From Globisporangium splendens (lineage: Eukaryota > Oomycota > Peronosporomycetes > Pythiales > Pythiaceae), in NCBI GenBank assembly GCA_006386115.1, contig VFIW01000007.1:282693-346692 (forward strand): a stretch of 64,000 bases of DNA, given 5' to 3'. Shown piece by piece: positions 58,943-64,000 of this stretch. The notes beneath the pieces are model-generated. The model was given only the letters and a program-made list of their open reading frames with translations. It was not told the DNA's origin and made no database searches. Positions within the stretch are counted from its first letter, which is position 1; each line of letters begins with the position of its first letter. A program made the translations under genes and the position numbers.

Positions 58943-61725
58943 CTACGGCGCGATGAACACTGGTGCTTCTTCTTGTCGCAGTTTGGTGAGCGACGAGTCC
59001 AATTTGATGACACCAAGCAGCTTCCCGCACTTGACGACGTACACCTGCGTCCACATGCACATTGCCGCCGTTTTGTGAACTCGGCTGAGGTCCACAGCTT
59101 CCCCAACCTACGCGAAAAAAGCAATCACAGTTCATTACTTGCTTGAGGCACGATGTTCGCCAGTGCAAGAAGAGCTCAGAACGTACCTGAGGCGGGTAAC
59201 TTTCGACTGGGATCGATGCATACGTGAACGGAGCAAACGGAGGACCGAGTTGAAGCTGCGCGAAGAGGAAGAAAAAGAAAAAATTGACCTGAGCTCAATG
59301 CCAACACAAGCAGAACCCATGCCTGTGAACAGCAAAAGAGACTGACGTACCACACTCGCTGCCGTGATTTCTTCTTTTTTCTGAAAGTTCAGCAGCGAGA
59401 TGTCGTCGACGACAGCGTTGCGCTTCTTGTCAAATTCCAAGGTATTCGAGACCAATTTGAGGATTTTCGCGGCTACGTTCGGGTTCGTGTTCGCTGGCAT
59501 CTAATGCATGAGATGCAAGAACAGATGGGTTTGAGACTTGTGGAGACAATTTCATCATGAAGCGCTGTCGCGTGATGCTCTTACTTCTGGCTGGTGAACC
59601 GCGAAAAAGCGCGCGATACCGACCTCGAGATCACAGCGGCGAATGCAGCCCTACATTCGACACACACGATGCTTCATTAGCTCAAAAAGATGCTTCTGGA
59701 GCGATAAAGCGAGATTTGTTTCTTACAATGAGCATTCGGTTGTCTGGGTCGTCACATAGTGGGAAATATTCTTCGCTCTTGTACACACTCTGCAACAGAA
59801 ACAAGTGTTACACAGTGGTTAGTTTACTATGCAAGAGCATGAGCGGAGAACAAGACATTCGGCAACGCACCAATGCCTGCAACGCTTCAGTATACGCCGT
59901 CTCTCTCGTGAAAATCGCATTCACAGGGCTCATATTGTTTTCCGCGAGCTTTTGGTTCAGAACGTACTCGTTAAAGTCGTAGCAAACCGAGTGCAGCCCC
60001 ATTCAGCGAGAATGTCGTAAATGGACGGAGCGATCATCCCACTGACAAAGTACGCGACGATACACGCAAGCGTCACTGGGATCATGTGGCTGAGCTGGCC
60101 CGTGAGCTCGAAGAAGATCACAGAGGTCGACACGGTCTGCGTCGCAGATGATGCAAAGCAAGCTGCACCGACGACGGCATACGTGGCTGGCGATTGGGAC
60201 GGATTCCAGTGTTTCATCAACGTTTCTCCGTACAATCTCCCGAAAGTTGCACCAATCATGAAGAGAGGTCCAAACACTCCGATCGAGAGAGGCGAGCCAC
60301 ACGGAAGAATGCTGGTGCAGAACTTCAAGCAAATGTAGATGAACAGCGTGACATTGGGCCACTCAGTGATTTGGGTCCACTGTGGAAGACTGAGTGGTTG
60401 GTCACGAAAGACTTCGTTGACAAAGAGACGATCCGAGAGCTGCATGATCTTGAGTGGGTACGTGATTATGCCAGTTGCGATGCAGATCGAGAGCACGTGC
60501 ACAAGGCGCCGCTTGTACGACGGCGTCGCGAGTCCAAGCCTCTTGAACATCTTCATCTGAACCCAGCGCATCAAGATCGCCAACTTGCAGAAAATACCAG
60601 CGGCAATCTACGCGACACGACAAGAAGAATGGAACTCAGTCAGTCGGAGCCGCACATCGTTGCATATGAATATCCACCAGCGTGCAGGTTACTGCTTACC
60701 CCCGTAATAACCCCAAGCAGCACAAAGTAGAAAATGTCCCAGTCCATGTCAAAACCAGTGAACGTCGTGCGCTCAAAGAGCACGTCGCGCTTGATGAAGA
60801 AAATGATCTTGAACACTAAGATCGTGATCGACGAGCAAATCACGCCTTCCCACAGACACTTGATCTCATAGTACTTGGCCGTCACTTCAATACTGAACAG
60901 CACACCTCCCAGCGGTGACCCAAAGCTCGCTGTAATCCCTCCAGCCACAGCTGCACATCAAAGACAATCGATCCTCTGTTAGCGAGATCGCTAGAGAGCG
61001 CAGAGTGATGCAAGAGGGTAGTTTACCTGCTCGCAAGTAGTTAAAGTTCTCCGGCCCAAAGTGCACGCAACGGAAAAGCGCCATTCTTCCCATGAGAAAC
61101 GCGAGAATAGCGACAATGTGGGTATATGGTCCCGCACGGCCAACCGAGACCCCAGACCCGGCCGCCATGACTGTGCCGATCGATTTCGTGACAAACGTCT
61201 TGAACGACAGGATGTCGTGCGGGTTCTGGAACACGCCCGCGAACAGCGCGCGCATTTTCGGAATCCCCGATCCGTCGGACGCCGGCGACAAGAATTGGCC
61301 ACAGCTCGTCGAGGTCACCGTGAGCAAACAGCACCAGAACAGCCAGATGACGAACCCCCAAACGGAATTCTCGCCAACCGCATCGATGAGAAGCCGACGC
61401 CATTTGAACAAATAGCGAACTGAGCCATCGATGTAGAGTCTGTCATGTGCATGTGTGTGCGTTTTCGTCAGTATGTCATCATGAGTTCCATGCAGCAAGA
61501 GCAAAACTGATCGCACAAAACACGCGAAATGGTTTACGTACCCATATGTGGCGCTAATCGCCCCCAAGAGAATCAAATACAGCCAATTTACCGGGGAGTG
61601 CGGCAAATTCTTGCAAAGCCGAAGCGTTCGCACGCACAATTGGCGAAAAGTGTAGGCACCCAGCTTGCGATCCACATGAATGAGTTTCTCAAAGTGGTCT
61701 GGTGAGTTCGCTTGCTTCCACGTGT
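58943..61725 (-). CDS. CLC-family chloride channel with CBS domains; gating Glu replaced by Ala; 1-nt frameshift
   Basis: Eight exons are placed (61725-61542, 61439-61027, 60950-60700, 60607-59871, 59789-59727, 59650-59585, 59500-59351, 59107-58943). The 5' exon with the start codon is not found. Pore motifs: DGSGIPKMRA; SVGRAGPYTHI, where CLCs usually have GREGP or GKEGP; GGVLFSIEVTAKYYEI; and SIGVFGPLFMIGATFGRLYG. CBS-type cytosolic sequence follows (MSPVNAIFTRETAYTEALQA, then CGKLLGVIKLD). At the G4 run 59997-60000 the frame shifts between YDILAEWG and LHSVCYDFNEYV; one extra G restores it, and only then is the exon in phase with the next. Loss of the gating Glu, and Val where exchangers have the proton Glu, indicate a passive chloride channel rather than a chloride/proton exchanger. 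Most likely an endomembrane or plasma-membrane channel; location unknown. Confidence 0.88.
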
Positions 61726-62431
61726 CTACAAGTAGAGAACATATTGTACGAAAAATGGAGGTTCAGGCACTTTGGCGCTCGCATTTCTTAGATCGTGAGC
61801 ACTAGCGTGAACTCGCCAAACGTAGCGCCCGACATGGTATCACGCCCGAAGAGATTCGCACCCAGAGCGATGTCGCTCAATTCGTTGCCCCGCGCTCGAC
61901 TGCGGGTGTACCAGAGCCAACTCGAAATCTGGGAGACCGAAGCGGCAAGCTGGAAAAGTCGGAGACGCTTGGCGGTGCGCTTTTGAACCGTTACGGCAAA
62001 ACAAACTCGAAATGAAACCCGAAAATCTGTGCGAGTAGCAATGAACGAATGAGTAGAAAGCACAGGCGGATGTATATAACAAACGTCGTGATCCATCTCT
62101 TGGGACATCTTCAAGGTCATCCGTTACTGCTCTTGAGCGAATGTAAATTGATCGGCTGTTGCAATTTTGGCATACTTGGAAGAAACTGATGCCTGAGCGG
62201 GGGCAGGAAATAATCGACCATGGAACAGACACCTAGTATCGTGACATGCATACTTTACCTCCAAGGCACCGCTGCGACTGGGATTCGCCGAGGGAGAAAC
62301 AAAATCAGATCAAATCTGCCATCAACATGAACTTATAGATTACATCAAGAGCTGCTGGTGACACGCCAACAGCTTTAGGAGCAGCGTACATTTAGAAAAG
62401 TGGAGCTGGACCGAGTCCCTTTTCTTTTTCT
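61726..62431. other. Intergenic; probably contains the missing 5' exon of the CLC gene
   Basis: 706 nt between the first recognised CLC exon and the stop of the WDR26 homologue. A minus-strand open frame at 62120-61788 (ending GANLFGRDTMSGATFGEF) may include a CLC 5' exon, but I could not find a strong donor in the required phase 1. Confidence 0.4.
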
Positions 62432-64000
62432 TCAATATTGGTGGCCACTAGTCAGCACCCACACTCGAATCGTTTCATCGTCACTTGCACTCGCGATCAC
62501 ATTCGGATAAACTGGATGATGCTGGACAGTGTTGATCACACTGGAATGACCACGTAGCGTAGCGACTAGGTGGCCTGTGTCGCGCTGCCAGACATAAATC
62601 TTCGCATCTAAAAGAGCGACATGGTACCACTTGGTCAGCACGCTGTACATGGGCTACGATAATAGCGCACGCACCGGCCGTACCTTCACTTCCACATGCA
62701 ACGATGTCGCTTTGCTGTCCGATAAAGCATGGCCGAGTAATAAAGCGCTTTTCCTTGACGCCGATGTACTTGGGGAGAATTGTCTCGGAATCAATTTCGA
62801 GGCACACGATCTCTTCCGTTTGGATAAAGTTGACCAGCAAGTGATTCCCCGAGGGTGAGATGGCAATGCACGAAATCAGGTGCTCGCCCTTGAAGAAGAG
62901 TTCGTCTGACTTCGCGATCAAATCGTACTCGCGAATCTCAACACCAGAGATCAAAATAAAAACCTTCCTGCCTCCTGGATGGATGGCAAAGTCGAGGATG
63001 CGCCGACCGCTCCATTGATACGCAATGGATCCGTCAGCGGTATTCTAGACCATGAGAAAAATAGCCTTAGTGTGGAAGCAAGCATCATCATAGGAGGAAT
63101 GTGTTGAAGACTCACGTACCCACAGAACAAGTGACTTTTCAGCACTACCGCTTAGAAACTGATTGCCATTCGGCAACCATTCCACATGGGCCACGCCGTC
63201 CGACGGGTGATGAAACTCGCGCTCGCATTTCCCAGTCTGCAAAAAAAGTGAATAAAGCGTGAGAAAGGTGCGCTAGTTTTTCGATCAGCAAGCGTACGTG
63301 CTCATATTCAGCATATACGAACCGCTATGTTCCATTGCTGGATGGTACTACTATCGCTTCCGCTGGACAGCACAAATCGGCTATCTGGGGACCACGCCAA
63401 GCAACCCGCAGCACCTTCGGAGCATTTCAGCACATGAAGCGCTTTCGATTTCTGCACATGCGAGGAAGTACACATAGAAATATAGGTCAGTTGTACAACA
63501 AGTATAGAGTAGGCACAATATGAGAACATGGCGCGCCAAAACGCACGTGCTTGGCAGAAACGTGAGTTGACAATGCTTGGAACTCCAACTTCCAGATCAC
63601 GATCGCTCCATCACGCGAACTCGATGCCATAAACTCTCCATTCGGCGAAAATCGGAGATCCAGGACATCACTGGCGTGCTGGAGCAGGATCGCTGTACAC
63701 TCGGCCTTCAACTGGGCGTCATGAGCAAATGCGCCAGCGCTACGCACACCGCCATCCTCTTCTTCTCCCTGCACCAGTCGCTACAAGAATACAAGCAAAT
63801 GAGGATCACATGTTCGTGGTCATGTGGTTAAGGTAAGAAGGTGGTGGGCAATGGCTCACGCGAAGAGCTCCTTGTGGAATAATCTCGTCCGGACTCGCCA
63901 AGAGCTCAATTCTCGACAGCAACTCGCTCTCTCGCCACGGAATCGTCGCGATTTTCTCGAGCGCACGCTCGTCTCGACACAGCAGCAGCACCGCCAGGTC
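62432..64000 (-). CDS. WDR26: WDR26/GID7 homologue (CTLH/GID ubiquitin ligase), C-terminal part
   Basis: The 5' end lies beyond the right edge. Exons seen: beyond 64000 to 63860, 63780-63547, 63451-63323, 63236-63120, 63044-62684 and 62607-62432, all in phase. The first fragment (ASPDEIIPQGALRRLVQ) matches the conserved segment between the CTLH/CRA region and the propeller. WD40 blades follow: VLDLRFSPNGEFMASSSRDG, CLAWSPDSRFVLSSGSDSS, VEWLPNGNQFLSGSAEKSL, CFIGQQSDIVACGSEDAKIY and HPVYPNVIASASDDETIRVW. WDR26/GID7 organises the CTLH E3 complex. The alternation of strongly and weakly conserved blades fits this protein better than generic WD40 families. Confidence 0.85.

Overview
The window looks like nuclear DNA of an oomycete (Pythium/Phytophthora type stramenopile). 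Genes are tightly packed on both strands. Introns are short (about 50-120 nt), with GTRNGT donors and YAG acceptors. Intergenic gaps are mostly 100-750 nt, and many neighbours are head-to-head or tail-to-tail. The products are eukaryotic housekeeping proteins plus a candidate flagellar gene. I found no rRNA, tRNA, CRISPR array or intact transposon. Exon models were built by hand; for nearly every multi-exon gene the summed exon length is a multiple of three and splice phases agree.

Left part (1-18 kb): a Cys/Ser-rich secreted membrane protein running off the left edge; UTP7/WDR46 (ribosome biogenesis); a CUL1-type cullin; an FHA-RING ubiquitin ligase; NUDCD2; a chromodomain protein with about six membrane helices, which resembles an inner-nuclear-membrane chromatin tether; and, tail-to-tail with it, the nucleoporin NUP133 with a candidate membrane-sensing ALPS loop.

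Middle (18-46 kb): a WW-PDZ-coiled-coil-PH scaffold; an R3H protein; tRNase Z (ELAC); a SETD3-like SET methyltransferase; a bZIP factor; SMC5 (18 exons) behind an E2F-like element; a tepsin homologue of the AP-4 vesicle coat with a C-terminal AP-4-binding-like motif; a CENP-B/Tc5-type DNA-binding protein without a transposase domain; and a large RME-8/GRV2-like protein in which no J domain is visible.

Right part (46-64 kb): a short oxysterol-binding-protein homologue tail-to-tail with VMP1, both lipid-transport proteins acting at the ER. Next comes a disturbed stretch at 51-53.6 kb: a small ORF overlapping the next start codon, a coiled-coil gene with a homopolymer frameshift, a small acidic antisense ORF, and a gene with one in-frame TAG inside an otherwise continuous frame. 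It is followed by MED1, a DUF4795/QRICH2-like coiled-coil protein, a CLC chloride channel whose gating glutamate is replaced by alanine (with a one-base homopolymer frameshift), and the C-terminal part of a WDR26/GID7 homologue running off the right edge.

The most noteworthy observations are the chromodomain membrane protein beside NUP133, the gating-glutamate-less CLC, the in-frame TAG gene, the tepsin C-terminal motif, the ALPS motif in NUP133 and the J-less RME-8-like protein.
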